From contig NZ_JAHLEF010000015.1 in assembly GCF_018861755.1 (NCBI RefSeq), positions 1 to 64,000 of the forward strand: DNA of 64,000 nt, read 5' to 3'. Under the pieces are notes generated by a model. That model saw only the letters and a list, made by a program, of their open reading frames with translations, searched no databases and was not told the DNA's origin. Origin of the DNA: Clostridium sp. CF012 (lineage in GTDB: Bacteria; Bacillota; Clostridia; Clostridiales; Clostridiaceae). The first letter of the stretch is position 1. Each line of letters begins with the position of its first letter. The translations under genes were made by a program, and so were the position numbers. Below are positions 7,257 through 14,949 of this stretch, one piece after another.

Positions 7257-7272
7257 TCATCTTTCTATATAC
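7237..7272. terminator. Perfect 12-bp inverted repeat downstream of the AraC-type gene
   Basis: GTATATAGAAAG and CTTTCTATATAC enclose a 12-base loop, 90 bases beyond the AraC-type gene's stop codon. On the minus strand the hairpin is followed by TTTATTTTTA, which would fit a weak intrinsic terminator. Confidence 0.5.
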
Positions 7273-7362
7273 AAAGGATACGCTTTTTATATGATGTGTA
7301 TTTCTTTTCTAGGTTGGCTGATGAAGATCTTGCTGCGAGTCCAAATGCTTATTAGCGTAGGT

Positions 7363-8226
7363 CTACTTCTTAATAACTGGTATCCAAACCTCTTGCTCAT
7401 ATGTGTTATTGCCTCTAAAATAAGTCATTTCAAATTCTGGTCCTACAGCATGTTCATAACTAGAGGTAGGGAACCACTCAGTCCAAATGCGTTTCCATAT
7501 ACTTTGAATATCGCACTCACCATCAGGACATACACCAGTTGTGAATATAGCCCATGTCAATGCAGGAACAGATAACCTTTCATAATCATCTGGAATGTCT
7601 CTTTTGGGAAGATGATAACAAATCATGTAGGAAAAAACACCTTCTCTCCTATTATATAAAGTTGAATGGACAGTTATTTCCTCGCTTATTCCGGCATCGT
7701 TATGAATGCAGTCGATTGTTCCATCTAAAATACATTTTTTCCAATATTCCGGAATTTCAGTGTAAGGCTTATCTCCAATATCATTAATCTCCGTTGATAT
7801 GCCAAACATTTCAAAGGCTTGTTTTTCTTCAATACGATAATTCATTTCTTTATCACCTTTCATAGTAATTTGAATCGATAGACGACTAAAAGATTTTAGT
7901 TTAACTCCTGACTCGCGCGCAGCCGATGGAGTCACACCATGAAGTCTTTGGAATGCTTTTGTAAATGCTTCTGATGTTTCATAACCATACTTAAAGGCAA
8001 TATCTGTAACCTTTACATTTGAAAATGATAGTTCCTGTGCCGCAAGTGTTAATCGCCTATTGCGTATATATTCACCAATTGTAAAGCCTGTCAGCATGCT
8101 AAACATACGCTTAAAATGAAATGTTGATGAATAAGCACATTGAGCAATCTTATCATAGTCAATTTCGTTTAAGATATTATCCTCCATGTAGTTAATAGAG
8201 TTTTGCATACTACTTAACCAATCCAT
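7363..8226 (-). CDS. AraC-family regulator with C-terminal GyrI-like domain
   Basis: A 287-residue regulator. The N-terminal 100 residues carry two AraC helix-turn-helix motifs (CAYSSTFHFKRMFSMLTG and DIAFKYGYETSEAFTKAFQR, the second with the typical G-Y-x-x-x-x-A-F ending). From about residue 125 to the end is a GyrI-like/bacterial transcription activator effector-binding domain, with the late WFPTS...FEMTYF features usual for that fold. Such proteins sense small hydrophobic or cationic drugs and often control efflux or detoxification genes. AAGGAGGGA precedes the ATG. No target gene is adjacent. Confidence 0.88.
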   Translation of the reverse strand: MDWLSSMQNSINYMEDNILNEIDYDKIAQCAYSSTFHFKRMFSMLTGFTIGEYIRNRRLTLAAQELSFSNVKVTDIAFKYGYETSEAFTKAFQRLHGVTPSAARESGVKLKSFSRLSIQITMKGDKEMNYRIEEKQAFEMFGISTEINDIGDKPYTEIPEYWKKCILDGTIDCIHNDAGISEEITVHSTLYNRREGVFSYMICYHLPKRDIPDDYERLSVPALTWAIFTTGVCPDGECDIQSIWKRIWTEWFPTSSYEHAVGPEFEMTYFRGNNTYEQEVWIPVIKK

Positions 8227-8393
8227 ATCTATCCCTCCTTAATTAAGATGATAACATTTAGATACTATTTTAGCCTGTCTTAAACTGCTAACAAATGTCC
8301 TATTTTATTATAGGTTTAGTGGGATTTCCTTATAATTATACCCAATGTAATTATGGTAACATTTTATTTAATATATGTTAAATACAACGGATA

Positions 8394-8439
8394 AAGGCAC
8401 TACTACTTTTATTGCTTGTGACGTTTATAACGAATATTG
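8394..8439 (-). repeat. Degenerate short-class array repeat
   Basis: Only the right half is kept: ACTTTTATTGCTTGTGACGT followed by TTATAACGAATATTG. The outer half and left arm are diverged beyond recognition. It abuts the methyltransferase stop codon at 8440, the position expected for a unit's repeat. Confidence 0.6.
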
Positions 8440-9150
8440 TTAAATACCTGTTTTTTTCACTGCATAAAAAACTTTATAAGTCCTATCCTCAATTGGAGAC
8501 AATTTGAAATTTCTATATCTACCCATTATTTCAAAGTCAGCATTTAAAAGAAATTCGTCCATTTCTTCAACTGTATATGCCTTTTGAACATGAGTTTCTA
8601 ATTCATTATTACCAAAATCAAAAATAGTTTTTCCCAATCTTTTTACTCTATCATATTCTAATATCTGTTTAAAATGTATATCATCAAAGATTCTATCTAT
8701 TGTTCCAAAGTGTCTATCTTCGTATAAACTTGGTGTGTTAATATCAAAGATGAATAACCCATTATCAACTAAATGATTAAAAATATTTTTCATTGTTTTT
8801 TTCATATCTACATTATTTGTTATATAGTTAATTGAATCAAATGCACAAGTGATAATATCAAATTTCTTATTTAAGTTAAAATTTTTCATATCAGCAACTT
8901 TAAAGTCTATTTCTATTGTAGTTTCCTTTGCTATATTAATCATATCCTCCGAAATATCAATTCCACTAACTTCAAAGTTCATGTTCTTTAATTCTGATGC
9001 AAGTATTCCAGTGCCACATGCAACATCTAATATTGAATTAACGCTTGGGTTATAAGTGTTGATTACATTAGAAACTAAATCAGTATATCTAACACTTTCT
9101 TTTCCCCAGTCTTTTTTATAAAACTTTGATAATTTCTCATACGGTTTCAT
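8440..9150 (-). CDS. Class I SAM-dependent methyltransferase
   Basis: A 236-residue methyltransferase with motif I DVACGTGILASEL near residue 42, the acidic end of beta2 in VSGIDISEDMI and motif IV-like ITCAFDSINYI. The C-terminal half (TIFDFGNNELETHVQKAYTV) resembles small-molecule methyltransferases of the UbiE/methyltransferase-25 group, so a metabolite is more likely than DNA or RNA as substrate. The start is set at MKPYEKLSKFY, which has GGGGGAATTGGAG upstream. It is a single-gene array unit. Confidence 0.85.
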   Translation of the reverse strand: MKPYEKLSKFYKKDWGKESVRYTDLVSNVINTYNPSVNSILDVACGTGILASELKNMNFEVSGIDISEDMINIAKETTIEIDFKVADMKNFNLNKKFDIITCAFDSINYITNNVDMKKTMKNIFNHLVDNGLFIFDINTPSLYEDRHFGTIDRIFDDIHFKQILEYDRVKRLGKTIFDFGNNELETHVQKAYTVEEMDEFLLNADFEIMGRYRNFKLSPIEDRTYKVFYAVKKTGI

Positions 9151-9178
9151 CTCCAATTCCCCCTTCAAATTCGCTTAG

Positions 9179-9232
9179 ATTACGATTCCGAATCATCTTT
9201 ACCATTATATAACATAATAGTAAAGATTGTAA
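9179..9232 (-). promoter_or_regulatory. Conserved upstream block of the methyltransferase unit
   Basis: The block is closest to the copy at 1151-1203. On the minus strand it contains ATGTTATATAATGGTAAAG, with a TATAAT hexamer, and the downstream GGAATCG tail. It lies 30-80 bases upstream of the start codon and 28 bases from the next repeat. Confidence 0.55.
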
Positions 9233-9259
9233 TAGTCCGAATTTTTCTTTACCATATTT

Positions 9260-9327
9260 CCCTAGTTTGTCACAAATGAAAACGCCACAAACTTTTATTG
9301 TTTGTGACGTCTAATAAGGAGATTGTG
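9260..9327 (-). repeat. Short-class array repeat, copy 6
   Basis: It has outer half CCCTAGTTTGTCACAAA, inner arm ACGCCACAAAC, loop TTTTATT and right arm GTTTGTGACGTC, then TAATAAGGAGATTGTG, very like the end of copy 1. It lies 7 bases from the stop of the broken gene at 9335. Confidence 0.9.
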
Positions 9328-9334
9328 CAATAAA

Positions 9335-9736
9335 TTAATCTTGTATTTTTATAAATCTAATAAATTTATCTCCTTGAAAAGTTAATTCTCCAACATCGCC
9401 TATGTGATGTTTCTTATACTCTTTATGCGGAAGTGGAAATTCTATTATTTCCTCATCTTCAAACTTGAAAGATAACAAGTATATAATAGAGGAGTTTACT
9501 AAATAACGTCCTTGACTAAAAATTAATTCATCCTAGTTTTTTAAAATTGTATGACTTTCTAAACTAACTAGAGATTCTAATAAAGCAATTAAAATCCAAT
9601 AATAAGTTGTTACCTTTGGCAAAAAAAATAAACATTCAGAAAGATTCATAAATAAAAATATAATCATAGATATAATAAATCCACGATAAAAACATTTGTA
9701 ATAGTTATCATTTAATGCTTTTACGTGTTTAATAAC
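9335..9736 (-). pseudogene. Membrane protein gene with an in-frame TAG
   Basis: One open frame of 134 codons is interrupted by a single TAG at 9533-9535. Upstream of it the protein has two hydrophobic segments (GFIISMIIFLFMNL and TYYWILIALLESLVSL). Downstream it has a soluble beta-rich part (FEDEEIIEFPLPHKEY, then GDVGELTFQGDKFIRF) like the C-terminal part of DUF2500-type proteins. A convincing start codon is not visible (a TAA precedes GTT at 9736). I call it a decayed array gene. The DUF2500 likeness is from memory of the pattern. Confidence 0.55.
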
Positions 9737-9783
9737 TTATGTTTTCAAGTTATTATTTTTCTAAAGAAGTCTCACCATATTTT

Positions 9784-9847
9784 CCTAAGTCGTCACAAGT
9801 AAAAACGCCACATTTTTTTGTTGTTTGTCACTTCTAATAAGAATAAT
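9784..9847 (-). repeat. Short-class array repeat, copy 7
   Basis: It has outer half CCTAAGTCGTCACAA and inner arm ACGCCACA, but a changed loop (TTTTTTTGTT) and right arm GTTTGTCACTTC. It ends TAATAAGAATAAT. It lies 36 bases from the stop of the gene at 9884. It is the most diverged of the nine good copies. Confidence 0.85.
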
Positions 9848-9883
9848 ATTCAGTATGTCCGAAATCTCTTAATAGAACATATA

Positions 9884-10312
9884 TTATATTTTAGGCTCAA
9901 CGGTTTTAAATATAAATCTTAATGTCATTATTACTGATGCAAGTTTATATTTAATCTCAATTGGCACTGTGTTACTATCAAACATGAAATCTAAAACATA
10001 TTGTGTTGGAATTTTTGCAAATTTGGCAATGGTATCAGCACTAATCTTATGTACATAAATTAGAACTTCTAAAAATGCTTTAAACTTAAAATCTGGTTCA
10101 TCCGTTGAAATAATGTCTAACATTAGTATTAAATTAGTAAAAGAAGAACGCTCTGCAAATCCTGTTGGTACTTCAACCCTGTGTCCATCACTTTTTACTC
10201 CCAACAAATGTGATAGACTTTCTGTGCTCATTCCATAATCCTTCGTCAATCTCTCTAATATTTCTTCTATCTCTTTATATGTATCTGTAATCATATGAAT
10301 TTCATCGCTCAT
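9884..10312 (-). CDS. Unrecognised HTH-like helical protein
   Basis: A 142-residue soluble, mostly helical protein. Two stretches look like helix-turn-helix units: YGMSTESLSHLLGVKSD near residue 25 and ISADTIAKFAKIPTQYVLDF near residue 90. DNA binding is therefore plausible but unproven. The start MSDEIHMI is chosen because AGGTGAT lies 7 bases upstream; the GTG three codons earlier overlaps that site. The next gene rightward (GNAT) is 64 bases away with no repeat between, so the two may be co-transcribed. Confidence 0.65.
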   Translation of the reverse strand: MSDEIHMITDTYKEIEEILERLTKDYGMSTESLSHLLGVKSDGHRVEVPTGFAERSSFTNLILMLDIISTDEPDFKFKAFLEVLIYVHKISADTIAKFAKIPTQYVLDFMFDSNTVPIEIKYKLASVIMTLRFIFKTVEPKI

Positions 10313-10376
10313 TATAATCACCTCTTAAATTTAATTCGTATTTTTATACAGTTGCATCCTATTTGAATGTTCCAAA

Positions 10377-10943
10377 CTATTTAACCTTATAATACTCTGA
10401 CTTCAGAATTGAGTATACTGCGAGGTCATTAAAATGTCCGTTCTTGTCTACTTGTACCTGCCGCAAAATACCCTCATGCTTCATTCCGGACTTTTGCATA
10501 ACCCTTCCTGACGGCAGATTCAGAGTATTATGTTTTGCTTCTATCCTGTTCATACCAATATCACTAAACAAATAGCTGATAACAGCTTTTAGGGCCTCTG
10601 TCATTATCCCTCTTCCCCAAAATAATCTACCTACGTTATATCCAACCTCGCATGAGCTGTATTTTTCATTTAAACCCACCACACAAATTTGGCCTATTAT
10701 CTCACCAAAATCCTTCAATTCAATTGCCCAATTGTAGCAATTATTTTTAACATAATCATTAATCCAACTATCAACAATCTCCTTTGTCTCATTCAAATCC
10801 TTATGGGAATTCCAGCTTAAAAATTTACTTACTTCACTATCAGTTGCCCAATTTTTAAACATATATTCTGCGTCACTTGCCTTAAATCTGCGTAATATAA
10901 GCCTTTCAGTTTCTATTTGCTGAGTCCCATTATGCATTAGCAT
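10377..10943 (-). CDS. RimJ/RimL-type GNAT acetyltransferase
   Basis: A 188-residue acetyltransferase of the RimJ/RimL subgroup: opening ETERLILRRFKASDAEYMF, central EVGYNVGRLFWGRGIMTEAL with the acetyl-CoA loop WGRGIMTEA, and NRIEAKHNTLNLPSGRVMQK followed by SGMKHEG. Members acetylate protein N termini or small amines; the substrate is unknown here. AGGAGG lies 8 bases before the ATG. It is one of three GNATs in the array, each diverged from the others. Confidence 0.9.
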   Translation of the reverse strand: MLMHNGTQQIETERLILRRFKASDAEYMFKNWATDSEVSKFLSWNSHKDLNETKEIVDSWINDYVKNNCYNWAIELKDFGEIIGQICVVGLNEKYSSCEVGYNVGRLFWGRGIMTEALKAVISYLFSDIGMNRIEAKHNTLNLPSGRVMQKSGMKHEGILRQVQVDKNGHFNDLAVYSILKSEYYKVK

Positions 10944-11166
10944 CTTTTTTACCTCCTATTTAGATTGATTTGTATTATTTTGAAATGTTGTATTAATTAT
11001 GAAATCTTATCATTAAAACCTTTTATATTAGGATTATGCAGTTAAATTTTCCATATTGAAAATTCGTTTTAATTAGCTTTTTTAACCCAGTTTATAAATA
11101 GACTGTAGAAAATACTATAGATAAAAATTAAAAATGTTAATTAACCTACTAAATTATTATTAAACA

Positions 11167-11865
11167 TTAGATATTATTAATAGCCATAAAGTGGTCTAAT
11201 ACTACAGTAGAAACAATCTCATTCTTCATGTTTTTTTTGTAAAATTCTTTGAGATTAAAAAGAAGAATATCTTTGTTTATCATTTCATCCAATTCATTCA
11301 ATAATTCCTCTAAATAGAAATAATTAGTTATTGTTTCTTGGCTATTATCTAATTGTAGTAACAATATATAATTATTTTCTAAAATTTTAAATGCCCATTC
11401 AAACTCTTGAATTTTTATATAATAAAAAACCATATGTATTGTCGGATGAAGAAAACTATCTATGAGAATGTACTGCCATAAGGATGATTTAAACCCATCA
11501 ATTTTACTTTCACCCATGAGTTCAGAATTATCAAATGACTCTATTTGCTTTTTCAATGCCTTATAACTCTCTGTAAATAATAATTTCACATCTTTAATTG
11601 ACTCATTTTTGTGTCTTTTATAATTTTGTCTATTTAAAATATCAAGGTCTTCATGGAATGAAACATATTCAATGTTTTTTACTGATTCTAATTTTTTAGA
11701 GGATAAAACTCTCCACTCGCTCATATGTGAAACAACATCTTTAAATGACCAATTATCATAACTTTCTAAAAAATTCTCCTTTTTATCTGCCAAACTAACT
11801 ATAAAATTTTCTTCCTGTATATTGACATAATTAATATTCTCAATTAATCTTCTTTTATAGTCCAT
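11167..11865 (-). CDS. DinB-like (maleylpyruvate isomerase N-like) protein
   Basis: A 232-residue helical protein. The N-terminal 150 residues resemble a DinB/ClbS-type four-helix bundle: NWSFKDVVSHMSEWR with a histidine where the first metal ligand is expected, and DSFLHPTIHMVFYY carrying two further histidines. The C-terminal 80 residues (from FEWAFKILENN) are an extra helical part I do not recognise. The family includes thiol-dependent detoxification enzymes. GGGGGC precedes the ATG. No array repeat follows within 220 bases. Confidence 0.65.
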   Translation of the reverse strand: MDYKRRLIENINYVNIQEENFIVSLADKKENFLESYDNWSFKDVVSHMSEWRVLSSKKLESVKNIEYVSFHEDLDILNRQNYKRHKNESIKDVKLLFTESYKALKKQIESFDNSELMGESKIDGFKSSLWQYILIDSFLHPTIHMVFYYIKIQEFEWAFKILENNYILLLQLDNSQETITNYFYLEELLNELDEMINKDILLFNLKEFYKKNMKNEIVSTVVLDHFMAINNI

Positions 11866-11925
11866 GGTTTCGCCCCCAATAATTTGTTTATATCGTAAAA
11901 ACCTTTAGTTCGCAATTTGAATACA

Positions 11926-11955
11926 GTTGTGACGCATGATAAGAAAATTATGACT
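11926..11955 (-). repeat. Remnant of an array repeat (right end only)
   Basis: CAGTTGTGACGCATGATAAG keeps the TTGTGACG and TAAG terminal motif shared by both repeat classes, closest to the long class. It lies 12 bases from the stop of the P-loop kinase gene. The left part cannot be recognised. Confidence 0.45.
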
Positions 11956-11966
11956 ACCAACACAAT

Positions 11967-12518
11967 TTATAAATTAATATTTTTTATTACTTCATCATAA
12001 ATTTGTTGTAGTTTTATACTTTCAAATTCTGTTGTATCTACATCTATACTAATACTATCATCTATATCTAATTTAAAGTTCTTATTATTAACCCTACTTT
12101 TAAACTGCTCAAGTCCGCTTATCAGTATAATATGTCCAGGATGTCTATCTCCTGAATTATCACGCTTTATATATCTATCATATAAAACTTCAACTCGTGC
12201 ATGGCAATATATTTGTAATACTTTATAATTATATCTTGATTTTATGTCACAAAAAAATTTTGTTGCATATTTATTCTCAAAGTTACCTTCAATAATAAAG
12301 GTCTTTCCAGTTTGGCATAATTTTTCTGTAAACATATATAAAAGTTCAAAGCTTGTCATACCAAGCTTCATTGCCCATTCTTCATCTTTAGTCCCTAAGT
12401 AATCAAAAAGTAATTCTTTAATTTCATCTTTATTCATTACAGTTAGTTTAAATTTATTAGCCAAGTTTTTACTTAAAGTTGTTTTACCAGTAGCAGATGC
12501 TCCTGTAACTATTATCAT
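11967..12518 (-). CDS. P-loop kinase-like NTPase (AAA_33/zeta-like)
   Basis: A 183-residue single-domain P-loop protein: Walker A GASATGKTT at residues 6-14, NKDEIKELLFDYLG typical of the lid-containing small-molecule kinases, and GKTFIIEGNF as the Walker B strand. Composition fits the AAA_33/zeta-toxin-like kinases, which phosphorylate small molecules. No antitoxin-like gene is adjacent. The start MIIVTG is chosen because GGGGGA lies 8 bases upstream; an in-frame TTG before it is inside that site. Confidence 0.8.
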   Translation of the reverse strand: MIIVTGASATGKTTLSKNLANKFKLTVMNKDEIKELLFDYLGTKDEEWAMKLGMTSFELLYMFTEKLCQTGKTFIIEGNFENKYATKFFCDIKSRYNYKVLQIYCHARVEVLYDRYIKRDNSGDRHPGHIILISGLEQFKSRVNNKNFKLDIDDSISIDVDTTEFESIKLQQIYDEVIKNINL

Positions 12519-12586
12519 CAAATTTTCCCCCAATAAAATCCCCCCTATTATATTGAAATTTTGCGATAAAACATAATTCCTTAAGA

Positions 12587-12642
12587 TTCCGTACTAATAA
12601 TACCATAATATAACATAAAAATAAAGATTAGGATACTCCCAA
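12587..12642 (-). promoter_or_regulatory. Conserved upstream block of the kinase unit
   Basis: The block matches the copies at 4227 and 4973 closely, with minus-strand core ATGGTATTATTAGTACGG and extended -10 TGGTATTAT. It lies 70-125 bases upstream of the ATG at 12518. Confidence 0.55.
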
Positions 12643-12655
12643 TTTTTATCTCAGA

Positions 12656-12699
12656 TTAAGATAGATACCTATGGAGTATTCTATAGGCATCTATCTTAA
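12656..12699 (-). terminator. Long hairpin after the Cys-rich ORF
   Basis: TTAAGATAGAT and ATCTATCTTAA, extended by CCTAT/ATAGG, form an 18-bp nearly perfect stem with a short loop, 56 bases beyond the small ORF's stop. No T-run follows on the minus strand, so it may stabilise the 3' end rather than terminate by itself. It stands where an array repeat would be expected but is not related in sequence. Confidence 0.55.
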
Positions 12700-12754
12700 C
12701 TTATTTTAAACCTTAAGCTCATCTCCTACTTTTTCGCGGAAACTAATGGCTTGT

Positions 12755-12931
12755 CTACCTACATCTATTACAACGGTCACAATCATCAAACCAATCATCG
12801 CACCAATCGTCACACCATTCATTAAAAAATTCGTTACATCTATCATTGCATCTATCATTACGCCTATCATTGCATCTATCATTACGTCTATCGTTACATC
12901 TATGATTACTTTGGTGACATTTATTTGACAT
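12755..12931 (-). CDS. 58-residue Cys-rich, Asn-Asp-Arg repeat protein, possible spore coat component
   Basis: The ATG at 12931 has GGAGGGG 6 bases upstream. The protein contains ten cysteines among near-repeats of CNDRRNDR, then CDDWCDDWFDDC and a CDRCNRCR end. There is no signal peptide. Small repetitive, Cys- and Arg-rich proteins of this type are common in the Bacillus/Clostridium spore coat. The promoter-like sequence upstream matches sigma-K rules, which supports expression in the mother cell. The coat assignment is inference; metal binding by the cysteines is the alternative. The opposite strand also has an open frame, but it lacks a ribosome binding site. Confidence 0.7.
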   Translation of the reverse strand: MSNKCHQSNHRCNDRRNDRCNDRRNDRCNDRCNEFFNEWCDDWCDDWFDDCDRCNRCR

Positions 12932-12959
12932 AAAAACCCCTCCTATATTTCCTTTAATA

Positions 12960-12988
12960 TATAATATGAGGCTTGTCTATTTATGTGC
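12960..12988 (-). promoter_or_regulatory. Candidate sigma-K promoter
   Basis: On the minus strand GCAC (12985-12988) is followed after exactly 16 bases by CATATTATA (12960-12968). This fits the sigma-K consensus AC, 16-17 bases, CATANNNTA. It lies about 29 bases upstream of the Cys-rich ORF. Sigma-E recognises a related -10, so it cannot be excluded. Confidence 0.6.
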
Positions 12989-13056
12989 AGAGTGATTACT
13001 AGGTAAGAGCACACTTTCTAATAATTACTTTAAGACATTTTTTATCGTAGTATTTT

Positions 13057-13118
13057 CCTAAGTCATCACAAGTAAGAACGCCACAAACTTTTATTGTTTG
13101 TGACGTCTAATATGAATG
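13057..13118 (-). repeat. Short-class array repeat, copy 8
   Basis: It has outer half CCTAAGTCATCACAA, inner arm ACGCCACAAAC, loop TTTTATT and right arm GTTTGTGACGTC, then TAATATGAATGTT. It lies 24 bases beyond the stop of the third GNAT gene. Confidence 0.92.
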
Positions 13119-13142
13119 TTTCAAAATAAGTATAAATGAAGA

Positions 13143-13721
13143 TTATTTACCTGTTATCCATTCGGACTTTAAAATTCCATACTCATAGGTATCTGCCCAT
13201 AAAGGTTCTCCATTAATATCTTTCTTAAAATATATATTTTCAATAAGAGTTCCTTCACGCCTCATACCAAGTCTTTCTAATAGTCTCCAAGAATTTTCAT
13301 TCAAGGGATTACACATTGCTACAATACGTCTTGCACCTAATTGTGAAAAAGCTATATTCATCAATGCCTTTGCACTTTCTGTTGTATAACCTTTTCCCCA
13401 ATATTTTAGATTAAATACATAGCCTATTTCCCATGTGTCAAAATCACCTTTAGCTAAATACAAGTTTCCTATGAGTTTACCCACTTCTTTTAAACATATA
13501 GCATAAAAGAATTCACTTTCTGATCTATCTATTGCTTCTTTCTTAGCTTCTGTTTCAGAATAAACATTATATGGCTCATATTTTACTACCGTCTCATTTG
13601 ATAAGTATTCATATAAATCTTTCCAATCTGTTTTATTAAACTTTCTAATAATTAATCTATCTGTAATTATATTATTCAATTTAGTTTCCTCCATTATTAC
13701 AGAAGAATATACCTCCTGCAT
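13143..13721 (-). CDS. RimJ/RimL-type GNAT acetyltransferase
   Basis: An acetyltransferase of up to 192 residues, with ITDRLIIRKFNKTDWKDLYE at the start of the fold, acetyl-CoA loop YWGKGYTTESAKALM, ARRIVAMCNPLNENSWRLLE and RLGMRREGTLIEN. The substrate is unknown. The start is uncertain: the ATG at 13721 lacks a site; the ATG about 27 bases inside is 17 bases from AGGAGG; a TTG further in has GGAGG 8 bases upstream and would begin LNNIITDRL, closer to the usual family start. It is a single-gene unit. Confidence 0.88.
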   Translation of the reverse strand: MQEVYSSVIMEETKLNNIITDRLIIRKFNKTDWKDLYEYLSNETVVKYEPYNVYSETEAKKEAIDRSESEFFYAICLKEVGKLIGNLYLAKGDFDTWEIGYVFNLKYWGKGYTTESAKALMNIAFSQLGARRIVAMCNPLNENSWRLLERLGMRREGTLIENIYFKKDINGEPLWADTYEYGILKSEWITGK

Positions 13722-13849
13722 TGATTTACTTTTTTATTCAAACTTCTAACTTTCATGTAAACTTCTCCTTTCCTCTAAAATATCTATATTATTTATAGAC
13801 TTCTAAGTTAAATACAAATAATCCTTGTGGTGTAATTAATTACGATTCC

Positions 13850-13900
13850 TTATTAATAATGCCATAATTTATCATAAATATAAAGACTAGAGATATTCTG
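13850..13900 (-). promoter_or_regulatory. Conserved upstream block of the third GNAT unit
   Basis: This is a diverged copy of the array's upstream block. On the minus strand the core is TTATGGCATTATTAATAAGG, with TGGCATTAT where other copies have TGGTATTAT. It lies between the repeat at 13922 and the GNAT gene. Confidence 0.45.
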
Positions 13901-13921
13901 ATTTTCAAGTCAGCATATTTT

Positions 13922-13983
13922 CCTAAGTCGTCACAACTAAAAAGGCCACAAACTTTTATTGTTTGTGACGTCTAAAATGAATG
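13922..13983 (-). repeat. Short-class array repeat, copy 9
   Basis: It has outer half CCTAAGTCGTCACAA, inner arm AGGCCACAAAC (one change), loop TTTTATT and right arm GTTTGTGACGTC, then TAAAATGAATGTT. It lies 6 bases from the stop of the gene at 13990. Confidence 0.92.
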
Positions 13984-13989
13984 TTATGA

Positions 13990-14295
13990 CTATATAGTGT
14001 TATCTTTAAAACTTATTATCAATCCTAAGCCACCTAGCATCGAAATGACACCACCTAATATTTGAAACTTACTAATATTTTTGTCCTTAACCAACAGTAC
14101 TAGATCTGAATTAAGAGACACGCTTGTTCCAATCGGTAAGTTCTTTGACATTTCTTGTACCTTCATAGTGAACTTTTGTTCTCTTTTTTCACCAAAATAA
14201 ATACCTAGATTAATGCTGTTTAATATTAATAATATACCGCCTATAACAAGCAGAAGAAAAGCAAGTTTTTTAAAGTGAATTCTCATTAAATTCAT
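13990..14295 (-). CDS. Small two-helix membrane protein, unrecognised
   Basis: A 101-residue protein with one hydrophobic segment near residues 9-27 (LAFLLLVIGGILLIL) and a second near residues 79-97 (ILGGVISMLGGLGLIISF). The polar middle would lie on one membrane face. No family is recognised. The ATG chosen follows a run of Gs by 5 bases; an ATG three codons later is equally possible. Confidence 0.65.
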   Translation of the reverse strand: MNLMRIHFKKLAFLLLVIGGILLILNSINLGIYFGEKREQKFTMKVQEMSKNLPIGTSVSLNSDLVLLVKDKNISKFQILGGVISMLGGLGLIISFKDNTI

Positions 14296-14395
14296 AACTC
14301 CCCCCCATATTACTCTTTTCACAAGACAAATTTTTCCTAATTATACCACAAAGCAACTTCGTTTTGTTAATTTAAATTACGATGTATTTTTTTTA

Positions 14396-14422
14396 CTGTT
14401 GTTACGCAATATGTAAATGAAA
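14396..14422 (-). repeat. Probable array-repeat remnant
   Basis: CTGTTGTTACGCAATATGTA keeps the pattern TTGTNACGC of the long-class right end. It lies 30 bases from the stop of the gene at 14454, where a unit's repeat is expected. The match is short and could be chance. Confidence 0.3.
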
Positions 14423-14453
14423 CAAACCAAAATTTTATATTATGTTTATTGGT

Positions 14454-14900
14454 TTAATTTTTTAATTGAAAATCCATATATGTAATAATGAAATGCATAA
14501 TACCAAAAATTACTGTTGGTATTATAGCCAGATAATTCTGAAGCCAAATCTCAGCCAATATAAAATACACCACTGGAATAACTGCCATTCCCAAAAGAAT
14601 AACCAAATTTGACTTGCCTGTAAAACAGAAAATCCATAGCACATAATAAAAAACCAACATTATTGCCATAGCAATTGTATTGGGACATAAAATTTCAGAA
14701 GTTTGTTTTCTATTAACGAATATAAGTAGAAAGATAAATATTGCTTGAAATCCGTGCTCCAAAATATCTAAAAATATATGGGTATTCGCATTCTTTACTG
14801 ATACATCTGACGCAGGAATTAAAAAATAAAATATATTTGGTATCATTGGCAATAAAAAGACTATAAACCCTTTCCATGAAAACCCAAAATATTGCAGCAT
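14454..14900 (-). CDS. Multi-pass membrane protein, unrecognised
   Basis: A 148-residue protein with about five hydrophobic segments (near residues 10-28, 45-63, 76-95, 98-116 and 122-141). The late segment IFGIMHFIITYMDF has a conserved-looking histidine within a membrane helix, as in CPBP-type proteins, but the family's glutamate pair is not evident. GGGGGA precedes the ATG. It is the last minus-strand unit of the array. Confidence 0.65.
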   Translation of the reverse strand: MLQYFGFSWKGFIVFLLPMIPNIFYFLIPASDVSVKNANTHIFLDILEHGFQAIFIFLLIFVNRKQTSEILCPNTIAMAIMLVFYYVLWIFCFTGKSNLVILLGMAVIPVVYFILAEIWLQNYLAIIPTVIFGIMHFIITYMDFQLKN

Positions 14901-14949
14901 TAGATTCCCCCATTCGCATGATAAAAATAATCCCTACTTCGCACTTAAA

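Noticed and set aside
7131-7272. Insertion-sequence end with terminal repeats
   Set aside because: The inverted repeat at 7237-7272 is a single hairpin with a short loop and the coding remnant has no recognisable transposase motif.
12746-12928. Plus-strand 60-codon ORF rich in Ile/Thr
   Set aside because: It has no ribosome binding site and is the antisense shadow of the Cys-rich ORF, whose strand has GGAGGGG and a promoter.
250-13983. Canonical class 1-type attC sites
   Set aside because: In gene orientation the ends read ATTAGAC and CTTAGG-like, not RYYYAAC and GTTRRRY, and no IntI gene is in the window. I therefore call them attC-like in layout only.
250-13983. CRISPR array
   Set aside because: Repeats are palindromic but spaced by whole genes of 0.4-2 kb, not by short spacers, and no cas gene is present.
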